NCBI GenBank assembly: GCA_028386065.3
Contig: JAKUCV010002299.1
Location: 1 to 64,000, forward strand
DNA from: Turnera subulata
Lineage: Eukaryota; Streptophyta; Magnoliopsida; Malpighiales; Passifloraceae
Length of the DNA stretch: 64,000 nucleotides
Direction of reading: 5' to 3'
Numbering within the stretch: the first letter of the stretch is position 1; every line of letters begins with the position of its first letter. The translations under genes and the position numbers were made by a program. The notes beneath the pieces were generated by a model. It ran no database searches. It was not told the DNA's origin and saw only the letters and a list, made by a program, of their open reading frames with translations. Positions 32,312 to 43,247 of the stretch are shown here, piece after piece.

Positions 32312-35230
32312 CTACGGACCATTTTGCATTTCAGTTGAACTCTTGTGAGACTTGTGCTTCGATTTCTTCTCCCTTTTCTTACTGCAGTCAAGCAACAAAA
32401 GATCAGCGTAAAGTAAAAAAAAAAAAACAGAAAGTTAATGAACTATCATGCAAACGTACTCATCATGTGAGCTATGACCCCAACAAGATTTTAGCTTCCG
32501 GTTGATGTGCTTCATGTCCTTTTCTGAAGGGAACTTGTAACTCTTTACCTGTATGTAAGAAATTATCAAAAAGAACAGCTAAAGAAAATCATATTTCTCT
32601 AGAATTGGATAATGGATCAAATTAACCAATACTTAACAGAGACAATTCCCGCCATCAAAATCGATAATGAAAGTCAAATTTTGTATAAAGCATAAGTAAA
32701 TATACCCAGGAGTCTATGGATGTTAGAGATTCAACAAGCTCTGAGATCATATGTGCAGAATTCTTGCGAGAGAGCGTGTTCCTAAGGTATCTGCAGAAAA
32801 CAATGCAAGTTACAGAAAGTAAACGTCTGATTGTATTACAGAAAAGGAAGAGAGGGAGATTGCAGACATTCAGAAATGGCAATTCTAACCTTTCAAAGTC
32901 AATAACTTTGTGCATCTCATTTGCCCTCCGCAAAGCAGCCAGAGCCAACTGCAATAAGATGATGAGTAAGCAGAGGAGCAGGGTATAATATTGCTACATG
33001 GAGCTACAAAATAATAAACAGCATCAATTGACATTGATTTGAGGCATTACCATTGCATTGATTTAACACAAATAAGTTTCATCCAATAGACATCCTAGCA
33101 GTAACAAACAATTGACTGAATGAAATAAAAAACAGGCAATACCCTAGATATAATACCAATTAATTGAAAAAGATTCAATAAGGCCTATTAAGCTTCATGG
33201 ATTCTTAAAATACAAGGTTACATCCATTAAATATTCAAGCTGCTTTAAACTATTCACTAGAATAAAATGATTTATCCTACATCAAAAATAATTCATGGAC
33301 AGAAAAATGTGATATGGTTTGCCTAATGACAGCTTTCTCAGTACTGTAATGATGGCTTCTAAGTTTTACGATCATCTTTACTTTTTGATCCATCAGTAAA
33401 TCAGTCACAAATAAGGGAGATATTTTATATGTTTACTCCAACATAATGAAGCAACATACATGCTAATTTTTATTTATTTTAAAAGAACAATACCTGCCCA
33501 GGAGGAAAAAGAAGCGGTGCATCAGTGAACATGATTTTATCAACCTCTGAAGTTGCAGGTGCCTATAAAATATTTAGCCAACAGATTCATAGTCGGAATG
33601 TCAATGGTAGAGGAAAAGCCTTTCAAAACAAATTAGACAAAACCTCAAACATGGTCAAAGGATCAGATTGTAATCTTTAATAACTAAAGATATTTTACTG
33701 AGACAATAGCAAAAATATGTTATCAAATCATGCAAACACCAAGGAACTGTAGCAATTAACCTTTAGCATTTGTATCTGCTCATCTGTGGCATACTGGAAT
33801 TCCTGTGAAATAAAAATTGGACATCAGTAATTGCAATCTTTTGAGAGATTCGGAAGTAACAGAGGATAGAGAACCGAGGAGAAACACAGAATAATTCCTT
33901 TCATACAGTGAAAGATTGTGAAGATAGAAGGATTAACCACTTACTTCCATATCATAGAGATAGCCTTCAAGCGCACGATAAGGTGCATAAACAATAAGAT
34001 CAAAACCTAACGTCTGCATTACAAACCGCAAATGTTGTTATGAACAGAAGTAAAAGAAAGATGATAGAGTTACGCATCTAAGTCATATCCATGCCTGAAG
34101 AACAATCATCTCGTAATTGAGAATCATATGATGATCCTGGGAGATCCCCTTACCGAGCTCCTCCGCTGAAACATGATTCTCCTCTATCTTGCAAGCCGAG
34201 TAAATACAGGTTAACCTGTGCATAATATTGAAGTCACATTCCAACACTTTACTGGGGAGAAATCAATCGAAAACATGTCTAGCTACCATCACAGAATAGC
34301 ACCACAAATAGACATAACGACATACTAAAATAGACATCGAATAAACCGCACATTATGTGTTTCGGATCGTGTTCCATCACCGACCACTGAAGATAAAACC
34401 TTTTGAAGTAAATTAGAGCTGTAGCCTGCAGGACACAAACCAAACCCACATCATCAGCAGCAGCAAACCACGAATCTTATCATCATTATCCCATTCTCTC
34501 CATCCTCATAACTACACCAAAAGAATGTTCCACAAACCTGAATTTTATGAGGGAAATAAAAGGCACTGCACACTTCCCGTAGCTTATACTCGTAGTACAC
34601 CCGCATAAACTGCTCTTCCTCCACACTAAGTGGTTTGGAACGCGAATGCTTATCAGCTGAAACACCAAAACCAAAAGAACAGAAGCAGACAATTATAACC
34701 ATAAAAAAAAAAAAAGAAGAAGAAGAAGAAACACAAAAAATCACATCAGTTATTCGATTACCATTCTCTCCGGTATTAATTTGCGGTTCGGGATAAGTTA
34801 ATGACCCATCGGCATCTACTTCTATTTTAGTCGTCCCACACTAAACAAAAAAATAAAAGGGAATTAGAAAGAAATTATCTTCATAATCATAATCATCATC
34901 ATCATAATAATAATAATAATAACAACCATAATCACAGAAAGATGTAGAGAGAGAAAAAAGCTACTACCTTCTCGAGCATTTGCTTCGCTTTTTGATTAGT
35001 GGATTTGTATTTATCAACCTAAAGTGAAAAAAGAAGATAAATTTTCAAAACCGGTTAAAGATTCAAAATTTCCTGCGCAAACAAGTAGAAAATAAACGAA
35101 ACGTTTTCTTGGGTTTTGGTTTTGGTTCTGTTACTGTGGCGTTTTTGGAGGAGGGAGTGAGTGAGCTTACGAGCTGTTGAGGAGTGAAGATCCACCTGGC
35201 TCGGTGAGTTGAGGTCTGGAAATCGGCCAT
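32312..35230 (-). CDS. CYCH1-1: Cyclin H (CYCH;1), CDK-activating kinase / TFIIH subunit
   Basis: Cyclin H partners CDKD and MAT1 in the nuclear CDK-activating kinase, which phosphorylates CDK T-loops and, within TFIIH, the RNA polymerase II tail. Thirteen coding exons on the minus strand: 35230-35171, 35018-34968, 34840-34762, 34656-34538, 34425-34352, 34215-34095, 34013-33945, 33802-33761, 33562-33494, 32948-32890, 32790-32706, 32548-32460, 32381-32312. They sum to 987 nt, 328 aa, close to the ~336 aa of Arabidopsis CYCH;1. Landmarks are [17 protein letters not shown] at the start, the first cyclin fold ([38 protein letters not shown]), the second fold ([18 protein letters not shown]) and a basic tail ([15 protein letters not shown]). 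All junction phases agree. Intron 6 begins GC rather than GT. Exon 8 is only 42 nt. No disabling change is seen. Confidence 0.95.
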
Positions 35231-36003
35231 GGGATCGCAACTCGGTAACCCTAACTCAGCTTACCGGCTCTGGAATCCCCCGTTTTTAGGTTCTTCTACA
35301 ACAAAGGCACGAATCGATCAATTGACTCTGGTTTTTCCAGTGAGGGAAAATAGAGGAAAAAAAAACAACCAGGTGAAAGGACGAGGGAATAGGAAAAATG
35401 AAAAAAAAAAAAAAAAAGCCTCCCTATGTAAACGACACGTCATTTACGTGTAGCATGTGGACCGGATGGTAATTTGCTTCAGACTAATTAATTACGAGCA
35501 TGAATAATTAATTACATCATAATTTCAGACTAATTAATTTACGAGTATGAACAAATGAATAAAAATTTTTCAAATAAAAATGCAGTTTTCAGTGACATAT
35601 ATTTCTGTTGCCAAGAGTCTTCTGTTCTGTTGCTTATTTGGAAAAACCTGTTGCTTATTAGCTAATTCTTCTTTTGTGATTGATTTTTGTTTTCATGTCT
35701 CTATTTTGCAGTTTGGTTAAATTTGTGTTAACCACTGCTGTGCAATTAATTTGATCAAGCTTTTGAATACTTCATACCTTGTTGATTATCATTAAAGACT
35801 CATGTTTTACAACTATTTCATCAGGTTATTGCGTTGGCCCCTCAGTATTCCAGCACTGTATGAGCTGCATTTCGTGATTTCATTGGCAAAGGCAGTTCTA
35901 TGTACACTTTAATGTGCACCATGATTCAGCTATGGTGTTTGTAATCCTTAGTTATTTAGAGGCCAAAATCCATATTGTGGACTGAATTGCTCGAGGGGCA
36001 ATA
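35231..36003. other. Cyclin H upstream region
   Basis: The first ~200 bases are the presumed 5' UTR and promoter of cyclin H (minus strand), with a long A-run at about 35400-35416. The rest is AT-rich spacer up to the gypsy LTR. No gene. Confidence 0.5.
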
Positions 36004-36438
36004 TGTCACGCATTGGGATTTTTAGGCACGCAAAGTCCTAGTGTAGGCCAAAATCGTGTACATGTTGGATTGATGATGAGGGGTTTGTTATTTAATTAAA
36101 CTAGTCACTTAATTATGTAACGGGCTTGTATCGTTGTGGGCTTGGACTTGACTAATCCTTGTCCATAAAGAATGAGTGGGGGATAAGAAACCTAGTGTGA
36201 GTGGCTTTTCTTAGGATTACTTGAAGAGCACTCAAGTGTTATTGTATAAATAGCATGAGAGGGGAGGCATTGGGCTGTGTGTGTTGTTGTATTCTTTGAG
36301 CAATAATACTACGGAGATTTCTCCCAAATACTGTGTTCTTATTATTTTGTTTGCTTAGGCTGATCTAGGTATCGTTGAGAACCTAGAGCCCCACGGATAT
36401 TGGGTGTCTTTCCGCTGCGCCATCCTGTGTCCGTGACA
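36004..36438 (+). repeat. 5' LTR of the gypsy element
   Basis: 435 bp, TG...CA ends, with a TATAAATAG box near 36245 and an AATAA-containing segment near 36300. Confidence 0.93.
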
Positions 36439-36881
36439 AGTGGTAGCGGAGCGATTGTGTTTATTCACGGAGGATTCCTGGTGCTGCTGGGCGTGCTGGT
36501 GGGTGCGCCTTTCGTCGCTGACGGGTGCGCCTTCGTTGCTGCTGGGGCGCGCCACCGACCTAGCCTTGGTGCGCTGCTGGGGCGCGCCACCGACCTAACC
36601 TGGGGGCGTTTCTGGGCGCGCCTTCGACTGTGTAGGGGTGCGTTTTCTAGGCGCGCCTTTTTGGTGTTGCTGGTGGGCAGAAGCAAATCGAAAGCGTGGG
36701 TTGCTGGACAAGGAGGGTTCATCAAAGTCAGGTTTGAGTTTTATAATTATAAAATCGACTTGTGGGATTTTGTTGAGCTTGTGGATTTGTTTGGCTTGGT
36801 TGCTGTGATTTGTTGTTTGGTGCCGAATTGTTTGGTTCCTTTTCTGCCAATTGCGATTTGTGTTGAGATTTTTGGTTAAGG

Positions 36882-37784
36882 ATGACTACGGAGAAGCCGC
36901 CTCTTGGGGAACAAGAGACGAGTGTGGTTTCTCAAGAGACATCTGATCCAAGTAAGGATGAACCGAAGGTTGCTGACCCAAAGAAGAAGGCTGACAGGGG
37001 CCGATCTAAGAGTAGGGGTCCAGCGAAGACGGGTAATCCGACAGTGGACGCTGCTGTCCCGATCCTTCAACAAAACTTTGAAAAGATTCAAGAACAGTTG
37101 AATGGACTCGAGGAGAGAGTTGACGAATGTGATGCTGGTGCTGAGGGTAGAACGGAAGAGATTCAAGTGCTGAGGCAACAGCTCACAAATCTTGAAATCG
37201 AAGGGCAGGATCAGTCTCAAACTCTAAGGGAGGAGTTCGACAAGCTGCAGACATCGTTCAAGGGGGCAATCGCTGAATTGCAAGAACAAATTGACGAGCA
37301 GTCGAAGCAACTCGCTGTGCAAGGCCAAAAGTTACGAGAACTGAAGGCCAGGAATATACGCATGGAGGAAGAATTGACTCTATGTAGGAGAGTGCTTGCA
37401 AGTAGAGAGAGAGGTGCATCTGCACACGCACTACCGAAAATTGACATACCTAAGCCTGATACCTATCATGGAACGCGAGTGGCTAAGGAGCTTGACAGTT
37501 TTTTGTTTAGTGTGAATCAATACTTTGCAGGTATGAGGATTACGGATGAGGACCAGAAAGTGCAAATTGCTTCTGGGTACTTCAAGGATGCTGCTTTGCT
37601 TTGGTGGAAACAAAGACTAGAGACCTTGGAGGCGGAAAGGAAGAGACTTTCGTGGGACGAGTTCGTGACGGAACTGAAAGCACAGTTCTATCCCAAGTAT
37701 GCTGATAGGGAGGCGAGAAGGAAAATGCGCAGCCTTAAACAGGGGGATAGTATTCGAAAGTACGTGAAGGAATTTAAGAGCTAA
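36882..37784 (+). pseudogene. Gag N-terminal part, frameshifted
   Basis: The 300-codon frame starts MTTEKPPLGEQETSVV. A basic linker (KKKADRGRSKSRGP) is followed by a long coiled coil (about residues 60-170, many Glu/Gln/Leu heptads) and the retrotransposon gag core (YFKDAALLWWKQRLE, AQFYPKYADREARRKM, LKQGDSIRKYVKEF). It ends in a stop where the family normally continues. The continuing frame resumes about 18 bases later (KFEIPRMPDSEAL), so one base has been lost near 37775. Gag forms the virus-like particle that packages the RNA. Confidence 0.88.
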
Positions 37785-37801
37785 AGTTTGAAATTCCACG
37801 C

Positions 37802-38950
37802 ATGCCAGATTCTGAAGCGTTGGATATGTTCGTTGGAGGCTTGCAAGATTGGGCACAAATGGAGGTCGATAGACGCGAAGTTGAGACCTTGGTCGATGCT
37901 ATTCGAGTGGCTGAGTCCTTAGCAGATTACAAGGGAGACAAGCCGAAAAGCTCTAATCACCAGGATGGCGATTCTAAAGGTGGTGGAGAGAAGGCTAAGT
38001 TCGAGAGTTATACATCATCGACAAAGTCAGGTGACGCCAAATCAGGGAAAGGAGACAAAGGTGATGATAATAAACCGTGGGAATGTTTTCTGTGCAAGGG
38101 TCCACACAGTGTTCGCGATTGTCCAAAGAAGCATAGGCTTTCTGCGGTAGTGAAACACATCGAATCTGAGGAGCAAGCTCAAAACAAGCATGGAGGTGGG
38201 GTCAGAATGGCACCACTAGAAAGACTCAGAGCCATAGATGCTACGGCTAAGCCAAGCAAGAAGGGACGGATGTTCATTCGAGTTCAAGTTGGAGGTACGG
38301 AGTTGGATGCTTTGGTTGACAGAGGTGCGACTCACAATTTTTTACAAGCCAAGACGGCCAGAGAATTGGGGATTCGGTACGTGCCACAAGAGAGCACAAC
38401 TACCATGAAGACGGTGAACTTGGAGGCACAACCTATTGTGGGGTTAGCATATGACATGAAGGTTCGCATTGGTAACTGGTGTGGACGGCTAGAGTTTACT
38501 GTGGTGGAGCTTGATGATTATCCTATGGTACTTGGCATGGAGTTCTTGGATAAAAAAGAGGCATTGATTTTTTGCAAAGAGGGTTCGATTGTACTTGATG
38601 GTGTGCAGCCACGCTGCGTCTTGAGCACTATGCGAGAATCAACCTTGGGAGCAATATCAGCGGCAAAGATGGCTTTGGAAACGGGGCAAACTAGTGTGGA
38701 AAAACCAAACGAGGCAGAGGTAAAGGCAATACCAAAGGAAGATGAAGTTCCTACGGATAGGCAACCACCTCGCATGTGGATAAAGGCACACCGGGTTCTT
38801 CGGTGTACGGAGGATGCTGTTGTGTTCAAGTATCTAGTCAAGTGGAGGGATCAACCTGAAGCGAGATGGGTGCACGAGGACAAGCTGAATCGGTTTGGAC
38901 GGCAAGTGGCTTCCTATCTACGGAAGGCAATGAGGGCATTGCCTGAATAG
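37802..38950 (+). CDS. Gag C-terminus, protease and chromodomain fusion ORF
   Basis: A 382-codon ORF. It contains the end of gag, a zinc knuckle (CFLCKGPHSVRDC, about residues 98-110) and a retropepsin-like domain with LDALVDRGATHNFL, where the usual D-S-G or D-T-G is D-R-G, so protease activity is doubtful. The fold continues to DYPMVLGMEFLDK. After about 60 linker residues comes a chromodomain (VFKYLVKWRDQPEARWVHEDKL), normally found at the end of integrase, where it guides insertion to chromatin marks. Everything between protease and chromodomain is gone, with the frame kept. Met 37802 is internal to gag; translation would originally have come from 36882. Confidence 0.88.
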   Translation: MPDSEALDMFVGGLQDWAQMEVDRREVETLVDAIRVAESLADYKGDKPKSSNHQDGDSKGGGEKAKFESYTSSTKSGDAKSGKGDKGDDNKPWECFLCKGPHSVRDCPKKHRLSAVVKHIESEEQAQNKHGGGVRMAPLERLRAIDATAKPSKKGRMFIRVQVGGTELDALVDRGATHNFLQAKTARELGIRYVPQESTTTMKTVNLEAQPIVGLAYDMKVRIGNWCGRLEFTVVELDDYPMVLGMEFLDKKEALIFCKEGSIVLDGVQPRCVLSTMRESTLGAISAAKMALETGQTSVEKPNEAEVKAIPKEDEVPTDRQPPRMWIKAHRVLRCTEDAVVFKYLVKWRDQPEARWVHEDKLNRFGRQVASYLRKAMRALPE

Positions 38951-38961
38951 GTGGTGGAGAA

Positions 38962-39398
38962 TGTCACGCATTGGGATTTTTAGGCACGCAAAGTCCTAGT
39001 GTAGGCCAAATTCGTGTGCATGTTGGATTGATGGTAAGGGGTTTGTTATTTAATTAAACTAGTCACTTAATTATGTAACGGGCTTGTATCGTTGTGGGCT
39101 TGGACTTGACTAATCCTTGTCCATAAAGAATAGGAGTGGGGGATAAGAAACCTAGTGTGAGTGGGTTTTCTTAGGATTACTTGGAAAGCACTCAAGTGTT
39201 ATTGTATAAATAGCATGAGAGGGGAGGCGTTGGGCTGTGTGTGTTGTTGTATTCTTTGAGCAATAATACTACGGAGATTTCTCCCAAATACTGTGTTCTT
39301 ATTATTTTTTTTGCTTAGGCTGATCTAGGTATCGTTGCGAACCTAGAGCCGCACGGATATTGGGTGTCTTTCCGCTGCGCCATCCTATGTCCGTGACA
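38962..39398 (+). repeat. 3' LTR of the gypsy element
   Basis: 437 bp, matching the 5' LTR apart from scattered substitutions and small indels. Confidence 0.93.
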
Positions 39399-39428
39399 AA
39401 TAGATGTACTTTCCAAATCGAAGACCAA

Positions 39429-40234
39429 GGGCCTGTTTGAAACAGGTTTTAAAAACAGATTTTTTGTTTTCATTGTTCTCAAAAATCAAAAATTTTGTTT
39501 GGCGGAATGTTTTCAAGATTTGTTTTCAAAAATAATTTTCCCATATCTGGTTTTGAAACCAAAATTTTGGAAACGATAAAAAGATGTTTTCATTGTTTTC
39601 TCAACAACATGCGGTGGCATTCTCGTAATTAAAAGATATGCAATAAATAACTTTTTTTTTCCCCCCCAAATTAATTCCTCTCTCCAATTACTCCCTCTTT
39701 CACGCTACTTCATTGGACCCTCTTCTCTCCCCCTGCTCCTTGCATCTCCCAAAAGAAGCCATCTTTGGGTTGTTATTCTTCATCTCCCATAGTTCAAAAA
39801 GGTCCTCTTCTCCAAGTCTCTCTTATTCTTTTTTTTTTCTCCGTTCAAGCGTCCGGGATCCTCTCTAGAAAATGCCTGGCCGGAAGACCACTACTCAGAT
39901 CTAGCGAGTAGAAAATAAAGTTGCCGCCGTTGAGTCCTACTCCGGTCGATCGGAACAAAAACTCAGCCACAAGAGAAAGAAGAAGAAGGTGGAGGAGAAA
40001 GACCCACAAGCCTTCAATTGCTATCGTCGTCAACTTGCAGGAGTGGAAGAAAGCGTTAAAAAAAAGGGAGGGGGAAAGAAGAAAGGAGCATGAGCTGTGA
40101 GGGAAAGAAGAAACAAAAGGAAGTTGCCAAATAAATTTTTGAATTTTTGTTTTCATATGAAAATAGGTTTTAAAATTTATTTTTGAAACCAGTTCTCGCA
40201 AACAAAAAAGGGAAAATAGTTTCAAACACGCCCC
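39429..40234. mobile_element. Non-autonomous TIR element (~0.8 kb)
   Basis: The left end GGGCCTGTTTGAAAC and the reverse complement of the right end GGGGCGTGTTTGAAAC match, and similarity continues inward in a decayed way (AAACAGGTTTTAAAA versus AAACCTATTTTCATA). The interior is pyrimidine-rich and carries no transposase. The TSD is unclear (CAA versus AAA). The superfamily is not assigned; PIF/Harbinger or hAT are possible. Confidence 0.6.
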
Positions 40235-40446
40235 AAATTTCCCCTTCTAGTCTTGGTTCTAGACTACGAGTAAGCATCTGTAACTGTTGCATCGGGTATT
40301 TTCTCTGATTAACAGAGACTTGTATGAAAAAGTACTAATATTTTTTCTCCTAATCATTGTAAGTAGTAGGCGTCTATATATCCAGGTAAGAAAAAACATT
40401 TTCAGAGCAGAAAAATCATATTTGATCTAGAGGAGACAGGAGAAGA

Positions 40447-42920
40447 TGTGTGGAAACTAAAAGTACAGAAATATTGTAAAAAAAGCAAAACTCTCTGCGT
40501 GCTACAGTAACCCGACTACCATTTCCCGATTAAGCCATCTTCACCGGCGAGGACACCCATGGCATGAGGAACTAGAGCCTTCCCCGTGTGCATCCTCGAA
40601 GCCGGATCCATCCACCCAGCCTAAACAGAGACCACGGCCTCACAGCAGTAGATCCAACTTGAAGACGACGGAGAGCCCACGCACCGCGCCCCAGTGCGCG
40701 TGCCGCCTTCTGCCATCGGCGCGCCGGCCGTCGTGGCCATGGGTGTGCCACCGGAGGACTTGGAGTCTGACGGCGATAGCGAGCCCACCATCGACCGCCA
40801 CCAGCTCTCCACCAGCAGCCCCGTCCAACGGCGACGGTCCCGCTCGCGTGACCGTGGAGCTGCTCTCCCCACCACCACCGGCGACCGACGACAGCCATCG
40901 CCCCCCTCAGGCGACGATGCAGCAGCCAGTCCCTCCCCTAGCGGTTTCCAACTCCTCTATCGTCAACACCGTGCGGGTCGGCAAGGACACCACCGCCGCC
41001 CTGTACGGTGAAGCTCGAGCTCCACCGACTCAAATGGTGGTGCCACCTTCCCCATCCGAGCCAGCAGTCCTGGAACCCACCAGCATGGCCCCGTCACCCC
41101 ATTTGGCCGACCATCCGTCTGGTGATGTGGATACCGATGTTATCATGGAGGCCGAACGCCCTTCTTACCGAGATTCACTCCTTGCTGGGGCCAATCCTCT
41201 ATACCAAGCGGATCCTTGGGAAGTAGAAGGCGATGCAAAATTCGAGGAGGGCGATCTGTTTGTTTCTCATACAAACGGAGTGGCAAATCTAGAAGTATCT
41301 GATCCTTTCAAAGCTCTCCTGGATAAGCCATGGGAAAAAAGCTGTGATAGTCAAATTGTTTGGACGCCCAATTGGTTTCAAAGCGTTGCACACTAATTTG
41401 CAGTCTCTTTGGAAACCAAATGGACCGTTCAAAATCGTAGACCTGGAAAATAACTTCTATGTGGTGCGTTTCTAGGAAGAAAAGGATTACTTTCATGCCT
41501 TGACAGACGGACCCTGGCTCATATACCGCAGTATGCTTAGTGTCCAACCCTGGACACCTAACTTCCGCACGTCCACCAGCAAGATTGACTCGATAGTGAC
41601 GTGGATCCAATTTCCCGACTTCCCCACCAACCGCTACCACTCCAGGATTCTCCGTCAACTCGGCAACATAGTGGGCAGGACAATCAGACTTAACGGTAAC
41701 TCCTCCAATCCGAGTAAAGCAAAATTTGCTAGAATTGCTGTTTGCCTTGATTTGACAAAGCCATTGTTGGGGACAATACACTTGGAAGGTGAACCCTTAA
41801 AGGTAAGCTATGAAGGCTTGCCCGATATATGTTATATGTGTGGGAAAATTGATCATAATGTGTTAGTTTGCCCAGATGCTCCGCATTCATAGAATGAGAC
41901 AATAGCGCCATCAGCTACAGGTTTGATGGCATCTAGGTGGCCGGATGCCACGTCCGGTGACGGACGGGGTGAATGGATGAATGCGCCAAGATTCTCGAGG
42001 CGTCCACCCCAGACGCCAAATCACGAGCAATCAGGTTCCCCCATTGCCCCACAACCCTGTCCATCCATCCAACAGATTTCACCTCCTGAGTAATGCTCGG
42101 CCTGATGACCGAATTCCGACCATCCTCCCCAGCCCTAGTGCACCCCCCTACCTACACCAACCTTACAAAATGTCCTGCCAGTGGTGTCTTCAGTTCTGAA
42201 TCCTCCCCCACGACCACCACATTCCATTGAGAACCAACCCTCTCCCGATCAACATCCTGTCTTACCTACTCTTGAAGACTTCCTTGGGGAGGGCTCTATT
42301 AAGAAATCCAAAAGCAAAAATCTCAACCGCATCCAAAAGCAATCCACAAGAAAAGCTCAACCAGTGAAAATTTCTAGACTCACAAAGGATAGTCCCAAAA
42401 GACAAACCCTTAGAGATGTATCCAATGCCCATTCCCACCCGTCTACTCCTGATCTTTCGCGGCCTTCCACTGGACCTAGTCCATCTCCAGCTACTATCTA
42501 AGCCATTTACCCAGTCGTCTCCTCCAATTTCAACCAAACCACCCCCCGACCTCGTAAATCCTAGAATGACACAACTGTGGTTCTGGGAGAAGAGTGCCAC
42601 AGCTTGATCTTCTCTCCTGGTGCGTCCAGCTCTAGTATGGATGTGGATCGGCGGACGGTGCCTCCCCAACCTCACTGACCAATCTACCCCCCCGAGTCTG
42701 TTTGTTACCTGTATCAGTTTCACCTCAGCCAGATTCTTGTACTGTTTCCAGTGTTTTGTATGATTCGGGATTTTGATCTCTCGTCCTGTATCGTTCCATT
42801 TAGTTCATCATGTTTTCTTGTATAAGATAGAAGTCGTCTTGAGCGAATGACTTCTAATCATGTATTGAGCTCACGTATATTTTGATTAATATACTTCCCG
42901 GTTTCGACCAAAAAAAAAAA
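40447..42920 (+). mobile_element. LINE copy containing only ORF1 and 3' tail
   Basis: Flanked by a perfect 17-bp TSD, GAGGAGACAGGAGAAGA (40430-40446 and 42921-42937), and ending in an 11-base A tail. The TSD plus poly(A) shows insertion by LINE machinery. The interior has ORF1 (DUF4283-like and zinc knuckle), then directly a 3' UTR-like segment. Endonuclease, reverse transcriptase and RNase H are missing, so this is an internally deleted, non-autonomous LINE rather than a 5'-truncated one. Confidence 0.9.
40659..42501 (+). pseudogene. LINE ORF1 (DUF4283 / zinc-knuckle protein), broken
   Basis: The N-terminal part is GC-rich, Pro/Ser/Ala-rich and low in complexity. The DUF4283 region starts near 41320. 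An extra A in an A-run at about 41337 shifts the frame, and a TAG at about 41473 interrupts it. It resumes as ALTDGPWLIYRSMLSVQPW, IPVWIQ-like TWIQFPDFP and a zinc knuckle in YEGLPDICYMCGKIDHNVLVC (41815-41875). A Pro-rich tail follows in further frames to about 42500. ORF1 of plant LINEs binds the element's RNA. Not translatable as one protein. Confidence 0.8.
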
Positions 42921-43247
42921 GAGGAGACAGGAGAAGACTAAAAACTCTGAACAGTTCCTGGTGTTATACACTTGACAATAGCATTTAGCCGGAGACTGAA
43001 AAGAGAGACTTCCATGTGACCATTATCCAGCTACAAATACAATGGACTTTGATTGCTCAAAATATGGTTCATATATACAGACATTGTATTCATGATCAAT
43101 GTTTGCTATGACTAAGACAGCACAAAAGCAAGCTCGCCCAGAGCTATTAGAGAAAGTGCTACTCTATGAATATATAGTTGTTCTCTAGATAATGAAACGA
43201 TTTACAACAGTAGAATTGCAATATTCACCCGCTAATAGAAAGATTTC

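Larger units (their letters stand above)
36004..39398 (+). mobile_element. Non-autonomous Ty3/gypsy chromovirus-type LTR retrotransposon
   Basis: Two direct LTRs (36004-36438 and 38962-39398, TGTCACGC...CGTGACA) flank 2.5 kb of internal sequence. A primer-site-like TGGTAGCGGAGC follows the 5' LTR and a purine-rich GTGGTGGAGAA precedes the 3' LTR. The flanks carry AATA on both sides (36000-36003, 39399-39402). Internally there is gag, an aspartic protease and a chromodomain; reverse transcriptase, RNase H and the integrase core are absent. The LTRs differ at about a dozen to fifteen positions by eye (~3%), so the insertion is fairly recent. It could only move by borrowing enzymes. Confidence 0.92.

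Noticed and set aside
34454..34744. Minus-strand ORFs read as separate proteins
   Set aside because: They are cyclin H exon 4 with its flanking introns read through.
36355..36725. Minus-strand ORFs in the gypsy leader
   Set aside because: They lie across the 5' LTR/leader, with repetitive Ala/Arg/Pro composition and no domain.
40572..41011. Several long GC-rich ORFs on both strands
   Set aside because: High GC removes stops by chance; the plus-strand LINE ORF1 start is the real coding history.
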